From positions 13,295,764 to 13,359,763 of the forward strand of contig NC_092583.1 of NCBI RefSeq assembly GCF_037975245.1: a stretch of DNA of 64,000 nt. Direction: 5' to 3'. The translations under genes were made by a program, and so were the position numbers. Every line of letters begins with the position of its first letter. Within the stretch, counting starts at the first letter, position 1. The notes under the pieces are model-generated. The model was not told the origin of the DNA and ran no database searches. It saw only the letters and a list, made by a program, of their open reading frames with translations. The stretch is from Apostichopus japonicus (lineage: Eukaryota > Echinodermata > Holothuroidea > Aspidochirotida > Stichopodidae). This document shows positions 37,952 to 51,300 of this stretch, one piece after another.

Positions 37952-38140
37952 GCTGGCATTATGCCACAGTAACTATGTTTTACAGATGTAGAAACCTGGG
38001 CAGTTATGTATGTGAGTATATGTATATGACTGCATGGTTTTTTTTTTTTTTTTTGGCATTATGCCACAGTGACTATTTTTTACACATATAGAAACCTGTG
38101 CAGTTATGTATATAAGTATATATGTTTATGTCTGCATGGA
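37952..38140. repeat. ~100 bp tandem duplication
   Basis: ggcattatgccacagtaact...agaaacctgggcagttatgta at 37957 is repeated as ggcattatgccacagtgact...agaaacctgtgcagttatgta at 38056. A poly(T) run of about 18 bases separates the copies. Confidence 0.8.
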
Positions 38141-41080
38141 ATCAATGGGACCGGTTGAAAGTTTTGAAGTGACTTGATGGGAGTGGGCGGGAGCTGATTT
38201 TGCCATGTCATTGTAGCATATTAAACTTGACGACAACCAAAATACTATCATTTGACATATGGTAAGATATATAAGTCTGATATGAAAATGAATTATATAT
38301 TCAATATATAATTAGTTGAATTAGGTTATGAAGTACATATTCCTTCAAATTAGTTTCTCTTTTAGATAAATGATTCTGCAGTTCAGAAAGTACAAAGACC
38401 TATATTTGCTGAATAAATAGGTCTTAACAGGTACAGTAGAATAAAGGGCAGTTGCCCTCCATTCAAATTGTGTGTACTTCTAATCATATAGTTTTATTTG
38501 TATTTCTAGCACCATATACTACTGTACTGAGGTACCAAAAGTCGAAGGTGTGAATTTTGCATAACTTGAGGGTAGCTACACAACCTTCCCAAACAACGAA
38601 GTGTTACTTTCAAATAGTCCTCCAAAAACTGGAAAAAAAAAAAAAAAAGTTAAACATTTGACACTTCAATGATTTCACCCAACCAACAGTTCTCTTGTTA
38701 TGTTCATTGCATATGGACCCATAAAGCATTACTGAAATTATTGAAAGTCAAAATCCTAAGACATGAGATCTCAAAATAACCGATGTGTAAATGCAACTTG
38801 AGGCACCCAGGAAGTGTCTTTTCTGACGCTCTAGGAGTAATTTTTGGCAAAAAAAAAAATTATGGTACGCTCCGTGCCAACCGATGTTAGCGCTCTGCTA
38901 AGATAGTATCAAGTAGTGTGTTACACCAACATGACCTACTTATTCCCCACCCCCCCCCATGGTAAACATTTATACGAACGCCCTTGCTTGGACCTGATAA
39001 GGGGCCCCTTTGGGCCAGGAGCCAAGGCCCCCAGGCTCATAGTTACGCCACTGCTCTTAGCATAATGTTATCAGCAAACAGGAAATGCACATTGAGTCAC
39101 ATCAGGGCAAATTTTTAAGGATTTTTCTGGTTGTCCCTTGGAAAAAGAACCACCTAGTATATGTGCACTGAGGGAGATATATGTAAGATTGGTGAATAGT
39201 AAACTGGTCTGCTTTGCGCCAGTAAAACTACCCATTGGGTGGATCATAGGCCTACCACTATTTTGGCTTTCTTTCAGTGTCTGGAGCGATGGAGGGTGAT
39301 ACCAATTTACCATTTTAACTATTTCGGGTATTTTAGTAACGATGCTAAATTTGCTCCAAACATCACGCCAACCATTGCAGCTGTCGTGCACGTCTACCTC
39401 TTGCAATATTCCATATTGATGACAAATTGATCCAAACAGTCAAACCTAAAAACAGTTCATTTTGTTGAAACTGATGATCTCCAGTAGATACTAACATATT
39501 TCAATAATGTATGATTTTCTAGAAATTCACAGCTGTGTTTATGCTGTTTGGAGGGATATTTCTAGTCAATTATGATTAGATTAAATTTACATAAATAATT
39601 AGAGTCTGTACTTGTTTCTGTCACTTGTTTACCATGAATTTATGTATGTATGCATCCATATGTTGTCCCTTAATTATTGATGTGTCCTGATCAAGTTTTG
39701 AATTGGACAAAGTTAAGCACAAAAGGATGAGTAATAAATTTTGGAGAATAATTCCCAGTAAAAACCATGCATATTGAAATCTGTTCTGATTTCTTTGATT
39801 TTAGCCAAAAGATCAAGGCCATTCCAGAAACCTATCCGTTGGGTTCCTACTAATAAAGCAATAGGTGAGGTTTTATTGCTACTGTTAAGGTTAAGCAGAG
39901 GGCCAGTGGGGCCATGCCCCCCCCCCATCCATTTCACATCGTGCGTCAGTTGAAGGTAAATGGTTGCTTACAATTACCCGTATATAAATTTGAAGACTTG
40001 ATAATTTTGAAATGTAAGGAGCTCACCCAGGCATTGTTTTAATTAGACAATAGAGATTCTTTGTTAAGCATTAATGTACAGTTAATAGACATCTAGATGT
40101 CTCATTAAACTGATATAGTGCTTTAAAGGCTGCTGCAAATTGCTTGGGGAAATTTGAAAATGGTATGACCATTTTGTTAATCCCTGGATTTTTAGGGGAG
40201 AGATATAATAAATTATTATGAGTTTTTTTTATTACATAACAATATATTGCCATTCTTTGATGCTTTAATGTACATGCCAATGGAGAGAAGTTAAAATATA
40301 ACCTTTCACACATGGTATTTGCAGTGCCATTATACAATATCTTACTAATTATCCAAACAATAATAAACCCCAAAAAGGAGCAAAACAGTTAAACAGACAA
40401 AAAGTGTAAATATCAGGATTTATTAAGACCATGTCACTTTAATGTATTTTGTCCAGTTTTATAGCAGTCATCTGCAAGGAACAAAAACACCTCACAAAAC
40501 TTCACTTTGTTATAAATGGCCCACATATTTGCCCTTTTAAGCCAATTTCATTTTGTCTCTCCCCCCTTTTTTTTTGCTTTGTTTTTCAGTTTGCTTTCAG
40601 ACAAACACAGTGCTTTTCAGCTTGAACGGGTTTATGGCCTTCACCGAAACGATACCCTGACAATACCATCCATAGTTGTGTAAGCAATCACCTTTCAGAT
40701 CTATTTGTCCTTGTTTGACCTGCTTGACCTTGCTGTACTATAATACTGAATGAAATAACTAATTAGAGAAAAGGTAGGTGCTAAGTTTAAAGATAGGGAG
40801 TGAAATAAAAACTCTTAGTTCTTAATTCTTTAAATAGAATTTGTTTTTGTGGAAATATTAAACTTTTCTGCTTGCAACAGTTGATAAGGTGAATTGGAAT
40901 TGTTGTAGGGAAAAGTTTATTAACTCAAATGAATCTTCATATGTTTGCTCTAGGGATTGTCCAGTGACATATAACTACAGCTGGTTTTATAATTCAGGGT
41001 GCATGATGGGTAATGTGAGATAGATATCAGCCAGTTGGGACAGTTTCCTAATGCTAATACCTCTCTAAACTGTACTCCAA
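38140..41080. other. Gene-poor intergenic DNA with repeat fragments
   Basis: No supported gene. A patch at about 38850-39056 ending ctcatagttacgccactgc looks like the edge of a dispersed element, as does similar agttacgcc / gccactgc text near 43750. There are poly(C) runs at 38948 and 39919. Confidence 0.35.
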
Positions 41081-41082
41081 TA

Positions 41083-41367
41083 TCATGCTCTAAAAGCACT
41101 GGTATTGACAGTACAAACAGTTCCTAACCTTGATCTGATAGGAAAAGGATATTCATAATGCTCGTACTGACAATACGAGTGCTCTGAAGCGGGACATGAC
41201 TGTGCAGTATAGAAAACATTGTCCCAATTAACTGGGTGAAGATATACAGTATCATCACCAGTGTAGTATGCTCTGAAAATCATTCTGTGTTCTCTTGGGT
41301 TTGTTCGTGCATCTTCAGCCTCCTTAACATTGAAGAAGACGAGGGGCATCTGGTACCACGATGGCAA
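41083..41367 (-). other. 94-codon open frame sharing a degraded copy at 51.9 kb
   Basis: The frame contains NWDNVFYTAQSCPASEHSYC and ends CTVNTSAFRA. Its 3' half (41095-41245) is similar in reverse complement to 51886-52030, where the same reading is broken by stops. This fits either a fragment of a transposon-encoded or duplicated protein, or a noncoding dispersed repeat that happens to stay open here. No family was recognised and no clear splice frame is seen. Confidence 0.3.
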
Positions 41368-41948
41368 AAAAACTTTGCAGTGTTAATTAACACTTGCATG
41401 CTCAGGATCAAACCCAGGCGATCTCCCTTTTGGGGAGGATCCAGACTCCGAAAGCGGGATCACGATTGTAGTGCTAAGGCTCAACTGATCCAAATTCCCC
41501 AGTTTACTTGTCGCCGATCATTACTGTTCGCATCAACACAGGGAATGGCGAGGGTCTAAAGGCAGGAATCATGTAGAAGGCTGCTACTAGAATTAGTTAA
41601 CTGGTTTTTGCTAACATTCACATGTCAGGGACCTTTACCTTGGTGGTTCAAGGTTGATCCACCACCTGTTCCCAAATATGGACATGCCCTGGGTCAGCGT
41701 GTTAACAACTTCAAGGGCAAAACAAGATACTTCAACCCCATGCACTATATTTGACCGGTATATCTCCTCTTTCACAAAAAGTATGGCTCATGTCGACTGG
41801 GAGGGAGCATTGATGGGGTAACCAGGACGAAAACCGGTCATGAAATGAAACTTCCGTAATATTGTATATGTACAAGAATTGTTCATTCAATCTTCAAGAA
41901 TAGTATTAAAAAAAATGTGGTCAAACTGTCTAGGTAGGCAAATCACAA

Positions 41949-42224
41949 GTATTGTGAGTTGTTGGAAAAAAACACATTTCCTGCTACTCTGGTCTGAAAA
42001 CCGCTGACTGTATAGTAGTTAGCTGTTAGCAAATCCCATGTATTTGTCATATCAGACACACCTCAAAGCCAAGCTTCAGTGATCATTCTGTTAAGAGCTT
42101 ATGTCAATGGCATGGTTGCCAAACAGGTATCCCAAAACTTTTTTAAAAGTATTGTGAGTTGTTGGCAAAAAACACATTTCCTGCTACTCTGGTCTGAAAA
42201 CCGCTGACTGTATAGTAGTTAGCT
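41949..42224. repeat. 75 bp segment duplicated ~200 bp apart
   Basis: agtattgtgagttgttgg...aaaacacatttcctgctact...ctgactgtatagtagttag occurs at about 41949 and again at about 42148 with only one or two differences. The near identity implies a recent event. Confidence 0.85.
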
Positions 42225-42229
42225 GTATT

Positions 42230-44660
42230 GATCATACATAAACATAAATTCACACTCTAGTGATAGAAATGTAGCAAAACATATATGTGCTGTAAGTGCA
42301 TTTATGGCATTAATTTGTGTGTGGCAAGGACTTAAAACATTGAGCTGTTCAGCTGGAGTTTGTGATGGGTGCACTTGAAGCCCCCCCTCCCGCAGCCTCC
42401 ACCCAAACTTGACGAGATCCACATTTTCATGTGTAAAGAATGGTCTTTCTTGCTCAATTGTAGGGTACAATAACACTTATATCAACGTCACAAAACAAGT
42501 TGATATAATTGTAAAATATAGCACAGTTTTTGTGTCATTATACAAATATAGATCCCTCCAAGATGGTGTGGCATGGTAATGCACCATCCCATAGTTATTG
42601 CAACGTACAGGCCTGGAACAATGCAGAACAGCAATTAATTTGATTTCTTAGACTTTGTTTGACCACATGGGGAAAGGGTTAAAATAACTTTATTAAGAAG
42701 ATTGACATATCAGGGCAAATTTTGGGATCAAAATGTAAACTGTTTGGAAATATCTAGGAATAGAAAATATTGATTTTTTTAAAATAGCTTCCAAGCAGAG
42801 TGACATGAAACACACAGGGTGTGTTATTAAAACACAACTGTTAACTATGTGGCTACATGGTAAAGTCATGTACAAGGATCTGCTTAATTCATAATTGCAT
42901 AATTTCTCAAATGGTCTAACCGATAAATCCCACCTCCATCCCCTTACAATATCACCCTACCCCCCCCCCTCCCCCTACCCACATTCCTATCCTCAACTGA
43001 TAGACATAGACCTACATGTTTGAAGGGAGAAAACTTGTTAACAGAAGCTGGTTTAGCTTTACAAAAAAAAAGAAGGCAAGCAATGGTTGCTGCATCAACA
43101 ATGAAGATGCACTGTATATATACTGAGGGCCAAGGCTATTAAGTTTATGTGTTAACGCTTATGTTCATGTCTTAAGAGGTATAAGAAAACCTAAATGTAA
43201 TTTCTTCATCATTCATATCTTCATCCCCTTTGATGCTGTAGAGTACATGGGTTAAAATTGGAAGGTCCTTGAGCTTCTAGTAATTTAGACTATAATGTAG
43301 ATATAGTCCCCTCCCAACCTTCCTCCCCTCACCCACTTCCTCCCCTCCCCCTTCCTCCCCTTCACCTCCCTTCCTCCCCTCACCCCCTTTCCCCCTTACT
43401 TTCCTCACCCCCTTCTTTTCCTCCCCTTCCTCCCCTTTCCTCTCCTCACACCCTTTCTTCCTCTTTTGTAGAACTGTGCATGTCTTTTGATTGCTTTAAG
43501 TTTAAAAACTAAATTGAAGATTATCATACATGTGATTTAAATATTTCATTTATAAAGCATTGACTTCTTTCCAGGGCCGGTGTAGCTAGACTGATATCTT
43601 TATTGGGGCCAATTCTTTTCTAGGGAGAAAGCCTTGACCAATTTTCTATAAAAAAAACACCTCTTTTCTGACAATTTTGGGAGGGCCTGACCGAAATTGT
43701 TCTTTGTGGGGTTGGGTAGGCCTATGCCTCGTCACCCCCATCCCCTGGCCGCCACTGCTTTTTTCACTTTGATAACTAACTAATCATAGTGAGTATTTGG
43801 AATTTGTCTGCTAAACAGCTTCAAATAGGATTATGTATAGCCACAGAGACTAAATATGTTGCTCTGTGGTATATCTTGTGTGCATGTTTCAAACCATTTA
43901 TCCTCCACTCTTTTCTATGATTAAGAAAGTGAGAAAGAGACTACAGTTCACAGTACATATAAGATACAAATCTACAACAACGACGACCACAAATATCCAT
44001 CAGCAACTTTTATTTAAAAAACTAAATATTTGCAGACACAAACCTAGAGGTTGTACTATTGACAAAATAATAATAATATTGACAAAACAAACAATGGCAG
44101 TGAGTTTATAGATATTCATGGAAAAGCAAAACCACTTTATATCTTCTACAGAGGTTAAATCTAGGTAGAACACTTCAATTTTTTTTAATAAATGAAATGA
44201 CTTGAAGTCTCTGATTACGAATGAAATTCCAACTGGGCTCCACAGATATCACAATAGGCAAAATTGCAAGGTTTCTGAGCACTCGGTTGAGTGAACACGA
44301 AGTGTTTCAGTACACGTTTTTCAGGCAAGGAATATTTGTTTCCAAAATTCAAGACTATATACAGGCAAAAACTTATGGTTTGTTGAAGGATTACAAAAGA
44401 GAAGTTAATGTGACCTTCTCTGGATAGAAATTCCTTTGTGTGAGTGCTTCAACTTTTATGGAACACTGAACACTTTCAGCTATCGTTGATTAACTATTTT
44501 GCTGTATCATCAACCTGATCATCCACGGTCGTACCTTAGTACTACACATTTTCTGTCAGACTAGCAAACGAGAAGCAAACAATAGCACTTTTTCGTGGTC
44601 GTTCTATGTTTATCAAATGCTTTGATTCGTTCGTTCAATATTTAGGACGCAACTTAATTT
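42230..44660. other. Intergenic DNA upstream of the LDLa gene
   Basis: No supported coding exon. It contains poly(C) at about 42961-42969 and the pyrimidine-rich block at 43310-43470. Sequence from about 44100 to 44660 presumably holds the promoter of the secreted LDLa gene. No clear core promoter motif is seen. Confidence 0.35.
43310..43470. repeat. Pyrimidine-rich low-complexity tract
   Basis: About 160 bases of cttcctcccctcaccc-type sequence, almost pure C/T on the plus strand. It could form a triplex or be a slipped simple repeat. Confidence 0.8.
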
Positions 44661-44712
44661 TGTTATCATAGTCGTGCGGATGCTGCAGCCACAAAGTGGC
44701 ATCAAGAGGAAA

Positions 44713-44879
44713 ATGAAGTGGCTAGTATTAGCAGCCTTGTTTGTTGCCCAAGTAGCGGGACAATACAGCTCTTATTATAATTATTATAGTTATAATTATG
44801 AATATTCTTCTTACTACTCAGCAGGTAAGACTTGTTTATTTTTGTATTCAATTTCTTAGCTGATTTTCTGTCAAGTAAC

Positions 44880-44915
<36 letters not shown>

Positions 44916-44916
44916 A

Positions 44917-44994
<78 letters not shown>

Positions 44995-45258
44995 GAAAAC
45001 ATAATGAGTTGGAAAATCCAGAACAGTGAAAAAACTTCCAGCCTCCACCAAGATTAGAACCCTGGCCTCCCGCTTTATATGCGGACACCCTTACCACTAG
45101 GCTATGGACGCTGATTGTATGTCGAGAGGTTCGAAACCGGTAAGAAAGGTCGTATTTCCACTGTAGGCTTTAGTCACCTGTATCGAACAATACTTGTTCT
45201 GTTTTGGTGACATATTTTCCTTACTCTAGCAATCAAACATGATGCTAACCAACTCGAA

Positions 45259-45321
<63 letters not shown>

Positions 45322-48300
45322 TGACACTGAGTAGCTGTTAGTACATCACAAAATATCGTGCAATTTATATTTATTTTTATTAGAAAAGTTAATGAATAAA
45401 AATAAAACAAAACTTCAAAGTATTGTACCGCTGAGCAACTGGACAATTATTAAAGCTATGTATGGATGTGGGAGTTAAATGATGATATTTTTCTTCAATC
45501 CACAAGCTCTGTCATTCTTTAAGGACAATCAGTCTTCCTGCTTATTTTACAATTGATTTATGAATGAATACATATTGACAACTATTGTTCTGATACTTGT
45601 GAGCACACGTCTCTGTGGTTGCCATAGCGATGGTTCAAAATTTAGCTGAAGAAGAGACTGTAATGATGATCAGAAGTGATTAAATACTGAATGTAGCAGG
45701 TAGTGAGCGATGGTAACTGCTTGGACGGTTTAATCACGATACATGCAGTGTCAGGCATGGTCTCCAAGCCCTGCAGTTTTATAATACAGTCAGTTTTGTA
45801 GATGCCTTTTATAAAGGAACTGATTATTTATATGTATAGAGAGGTTTCAGTACCCATATAGAGACTTAGAAAGTCGACCCCTTAATGAGACTACAATGAC
45901 TAGCTACAATTAGATTATCCTCCTGCTCGTATTATGGACTCCTCTCTAGTTATGAGACTGCAATGACTATGTGCAATTTGAGTATCCTCCTGCTTGTAAT
46001 GGACTCACTGTCTAGTTATGAGACTGCAATGACTAGGTGCAATTAGAGTATCCTCCTGCTGGTAATGGACTCACTGTCTAGTTAGGAGACTGCAATGACT
46101 AGCTACAATTAGATTATCCTCCTGCTCGTAATGGAATTGCTCTCTAGTTATGAAACTTGTAATGGACTCACTCTCTATTTATGAGACTGCAATGACTAGC
46201 TGCAATTAGAGTATCTTCCTGCTCGTAATGGACTCACTCTCTAGTTATGAGACACTTTCTAGAAGTATTTAACACATACCTTCATCCCTCAATATAGTCT
46301 GGTCCTAGCTCTCATTTTGGAGAACAGATAATAACTTAAAAAATATTGTTCAATTTGTGAGGTATCAAGAAGTAAATTTTTCTGTATTGAAAGTAAGTGG
46401 TTTGGAGCTATGTTATTAATAATCGGCAAATATTTCAGAAGAAATATAAATCTGTTAGGTGGGGTATGTGATATCGTGGTCTCCAGTGAGGAATAGGTCA
46501 AGGTAACACAAAGATAGTAATCACTTCCAAATGCAAGACCAAAATTGTACCTCACCGCCCCCCCCCCCAAAAAAAACCCTGCACACATCACTTTAAACAT
46601 CCAATGATGTCATGCTTTCATTAGTTTCCTTATTAGTACGTTTCTCAGTAGTCAGGAAATAATTTATCTGGCATCGCATACTATTACTAGCCAGTTGTGG
46701 GAATTCATGAAAGCTTAATTGGTAAAGTAAAGGCTTCGTAATTGACGCACCCCCGTAATTGACGCACCTTCAATTATAACTAGCAACGATACAGCAGGCC
46801 ACCTAAACTTTTTGCAGTCAAGCATAATTACATATTCATGAGTTTGAATCCATTTCAGCTATTTGCTGACCAAATTGTGGTATCTATTAAGCTTTTACCA
46901 CCCTCCCCCCAGTTCTACACATATTTTGGACATTTGGAAATCTTACTCCCAAAAAATTACCAAAATTATTTCAATATGATACAACTACTCTCTGGGACCT
47001 GACCTGTCTGAGCTAAGAGGTTCAGAGCATAGCAAACAGCATCCAAAGTCAATGGATGTATACTTAGGCCTACTCTACAGTTAGCTTATCGACGAATGTG
47101 TCAATTTAGGGGTATGAAAGAACTTGACACAGCAGACATTTTGTGTTCAAATTCTTCTCAATTGTACGTTGCGTAGGCACAGAACAATAAATATTTTGAG
47201 ATCATTACATTTGTGAGGAACTACACATATGAACAAGAGCCCAAGGGCACTGTGGTTCCTTGCTTGGGGTATATGACAATACACATAATATTATCAAGCA
47301 AGATTGGGCTCAAATAGTCCAAGTAATTGTGGTCCTACATGCTCCCATAAAGTAACCAACACTATAGCCAACACTTTTGTGATCACAAAATGTGATCGGA
47401 TTTTGGATCAAAAGGCACTTTTGAGATCTAAATATGGCGTCGAAAATGTAAGAAATATAAGAGACCTACAAGCGTGTCAACAGATATGATAACATTGGTG
47501 ACCTCAGATGACATGACCTTTAAGTTTCAAATGTTCCACCACCCCATTCACAACTTGCCCCAAAATATCAACCATGTCACACCTTGGCATTGAGATTTAA
47601 TTGCATTAAATTTCAAGAAATTAACTTTGAACTTGTATACATTACTTCACACAAACGTCACCCGGAGGTCAACCAATTGACATTTTTGATCCGTGAGACC
47701 TAAATAGAGCATGACTGTAAAAATTCAAACATTTTTTCTTTGCCCATTTTCTCCCCCCAAAATACTACTTTTTTAACATTAGCTGACCTTTGGTGACGTT
47801 GGACCACATGACCGTTAAGTTTGAAAATATTTCCCTATACCATTTGCAACTACTCGAAAAATATCAACCTTGTCACAACTTGGAACTGGGAGTTATTGCA
47901 TTAAATGTCTGAAAATTAACTTTGACCTCATATAACTTCGCACACGAAGGTCACATGGGGGGTCAACCCATTGACATTTATGATCAGAAGGTACCTTTAA
48001 CATCTGAAAATAGCATCGAAACTGTAAAAATCCACAAAACACGAAAAGGTCACCAGAGGTCAAAATGAGGTCAAGGGTCACCCAGATGCGGGTCGACAAT
48101 TGGATTACATTGAAGCAACCCCCAACTCTAACGGACAATTTGTTCTCAAGTTATCGCAAAAATACTAGTTTTTTATCATTAATTGACCTTTGGTGACCTC
48201 GGATCACATGACCCTTAAGTTTGAAAATATTCCCCTATACCATTTGCAACTTGTCTCAAAATATCAACTGTGTAACACCTTGGCACTAGGAGTCTGAAAT

Positions 48301-51300
48301 GTCTAATGTCTAAATGTCTGAAAATTAACTTTGACCTCATATAACTTCACACACAAAGGTCACATGAGGGTCAACCCATTGACATTTATGATCAGAAGGT
48401 ACCTTTAACATCTGAAAATAGCATCGAAACTGTAAAAATCCACAAAACAAGAAAAGGTCACCAGAGGTCAAATTGAGGTCAAGGGTCACCCAGATGCGGG
48501 TCGACAATTGGATTACATTGAAGCAACTCCCAACCCTAACGGACAATTTGTTCTCAAGTTATCGCAAAAATACTAGTTTTTTATCATTAATTGACCTTTG
48601 GTGACCTCGTATCACATGACCGTTAAGTTTGAAAATATTCCCCTATACCATTTGCAACTACTCCAAAAATATCAACCTTGTCACAACTTGGAACTGGGAG
48701 TTATTGCATTAAATGTCTGAAAATTAACTTTGACCTTGTATAACTTCGCACACGAAGGTCACACGGGGGTCAACTTATTGACATTTATGGTCAGAAGGTA
48801 CCTTTGACATCTGAAAATAGCATCGAAACTAAAAATCCACAAAACACGAAAAGGTCACCAGAGGTCAAATTGAGGTCAAGGGTCACCCAGATGCGGGTCG
48901 ACAATTGGATTACATTGAAGCAACTCCCAACCCTAACGGACAATTTGTTCTCAAGTTATCGCAAAAATACTAGTCTTTTATCATTGATTGACCTTTGATG
49001 ACCTCGGATCACATGACCCTTAAGTTTGAAAATATTCCCCTATACCATTTGCTACTTGTCTCAAAATATCAACTGTGTAACACCTTGGCACTGGGAGTTA
49101 TTACACTAAATGTCTGAAAATTAACTTTGACCTCATATAACTTAACACACAAAGGTCACCTTGGGTCACCTTATTGACATTTTTGATTGATGAGACCTAA
49201 ATTAGAGCATCAAACTATACAAATTCAAACATTTTTTCTTTGCCCATTTTCTGCCCCCAAAATACTAGTTTTTTATCATTAATTGACCTTTGGTGACCTC
49301 GGATCATGTGACCGTTAAGTTTGAAAATATTCCCCTATACCATTTGCAACTTGTCCAAAAATATCAACCATGTCACACCTTGGCACTGGGAGTTGTTGCA
49401 TTAAATGTCTGAAAATTAACTTTGACCTTGTATAACTTCGCACACGAAGGTCACACGGGTGTCAACCAATTGACATTTTTGATCGGAAGGTACCTTTGAT
49501 ATCCAAATCTAGCATCAAAACCAAACATTTTCTTTTTTGCTCGTTTCCTCCCAAAACAAGCACATTTTTTCTAATGTGACTTTTGACCTTGGTTTCAGAT
49601 GTAGTTTAATCTCCTGATTCCAAAAAACAAAACGACAAGTCTGTACAACCATCCTAATTCCGACCGAAAAACTTTGACCCCATATAACTTCGCACATAAA
49701 GGTCACACGGGGTCAACCTGATGACATTTATGATCAGAAGGTACCTTTGACATCTGAAAATAGCATCAAAACTGCAAAAATCCACAAAAACATGTAAAGG
49801 TCACCAGAGGTCAAATTGAGGTCAAGGGTCACCCAGATGCGGGTCGACATAAGGATTACATTGAGGCAACTCCAGACCCTAACGGACAATTCGTTCTCAA
49901 GTTATCGCAAAAATACTAGTTTTTTATCATTAATTGACCTTTGGTGACCTCGGATCACATGACCGTTAAGTTTGAAAATGTTCCCCTAACCAGTTCACAA
50001 CTTGTCCCAAAATATCAACCTTGTAGCACATTGGCACTGGGAGTTATTGCAGTTTTAATTTGTTCGGTTTTTGGACCATAACTGACCTTTGGTGACCTTT
50101 GTGGGCACCAAAAACAATAGGGCACACCTTCTCCATATGGTGGATCTATGGTCCAAGTTTGGCCTCAATCCAACATTCCCTTATTGAGATAGAGCGTACC
50201 CAAGCAAGTGTCACAGACACACACACAGACACACACGCATACATACACACACACACACACACACACGCCAACCTGACTGCATAGGTTCCTTTTGCTAAAG
50301 CAAGGAACCAAAAATGCATGCAGTTGAGTGATTTGGATTTTAGGTTGACAGACATCGTCAATCCAATCCTTAAGTGCGTCAATTATGAGCCCACCATGCT
50401 ACTGCAAATAGCTATTTGCAATGTAATGTGCATCCTGTTGTATTGTACTGAAAAAATTGGTCTTGCCGTGAATTACAATGAACATTACCCACTATAAAAG
50501 GAGACCAACCTTCGTCAGAAACAGTACCAGGCTCAACCAGTCACTTCATACATGAGTTGTCAGCCACAATAGATCTCAATTTTACTGGCATCGAGGATAT
50601 GCATAGAAATTGAAGCAGCTTGTAGTTCCTTGTTTTCCCCCATTTGGTTGGTATTGTAACTAAAATGTTATTTGTTGTTGAAGTAATTTTTATTTTTAGT
50701 GCGCGTGCGCGCTACAATATTGGCATTACTAGCCAAGTGAACCATACCCACATGACTGGACGTTGAAAATTAAAGTTTCATATAGTCTTTGTACATTTGC
50801 AGTTTCAGTGGCTAGCTGCGTAGCCAACTTATACTGAGCCTGTCAAGGTAGAGACCCTATTGTCCTGCTGTACGGTCTCTATGTCAAGGTAGAGTTCCTT
50901 TTTAGTGAGGCAGAGCCGTATATACGGCTCTGTACTGAGGTGCTCACAAGCGCCCTCACTTTGTAGGTACCTACATTACATTACTATACTCCCTTGTAGT
51001 GTGTTTTCCGCCCTAAAATAACACCATGACCAACCGAAAAGGTCTTCCTAATCTGCAAGCACCCCACTCGCACCACAATACTGCGTTTTTGCAGGCAAAT
51101 GCAGTTATAGTTTATTTTCGTTTGTTTCCGGAGTGAAGTCTAATGATCTCTAACTTAGAACTTGTCTCTTTTTTAACGCGCGGCCAGCTCGTAGTTTAGT
51201 GTTTTTCCATGTTCTTAAACTCCGTATTTGCATACGCTATGCTATTCGGCCAATCACTGGACAGCTGATTTCATCATCCGATATTTCCGGTGTATTCTTT

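Larger units (their letters stand above)
47254..50309. mobile_element. Nested non-coding element with GGTTCCTTGCTT ends and internal tandem array
   Basis: Terminal inverted repeats are ggttccttgctt (47254) and aagcaaggaacc (50298-50309). The interior is an array of roughly 400 bp units rich in tgacctttggtgacct and ggtcaccagaggtca, ending with a (CA)n tract. The matching empty site in the 26 kb copy places the insertion in a ctacacatgaaaaacacat context. No transposase frame was seen. I do not assign a superfamily. Confidence 0.65.
46732..50392. mobile_element. TIR element with TAATTGACGCAC ends, interrupted by a nested element
   Basis: The ends are ggcttcgtaattgacgcac (left) and gtgcgtcaattatgagccc (right). 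The outer 500 bp on the left and 80 bp on the right match the short copy at 26235-26812 in reverse complement. The middle, from about 47234 to 50310, is absent from that copy and is a separate nested element. The outer element has no coding capacity. Confidence 0.75.

Noticed and set aside
41380-41480. Possible further tRNA-like SINE on the minus strand
   Set aside because: A gggtttgatcctg B-box-like word is present, but no matching A box at proper spacing was found.
43574-43760. Inverted-end element (agggccggtgtagc ... ccctggccgccactgc)
   Set aside because: The end similarity is short and imperfect and no target duplication could be identified.
44990-45115. tRNA gene on the minus strand
   Set aside because: Box motifs fit, but the unit carries a SINE body and simple-repeat tail, and its B box departs from consensus.
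47893-48998. Open frames of 60-80 codons in the 400 bp array
   Set aside because: They recur only because the DNA unit recurs and are broken in other units; no protein-like conservation.
50146-50382. Cys/Val-rich frame over the (CA)n tract
   Set aside because: Simple-repeat translation.
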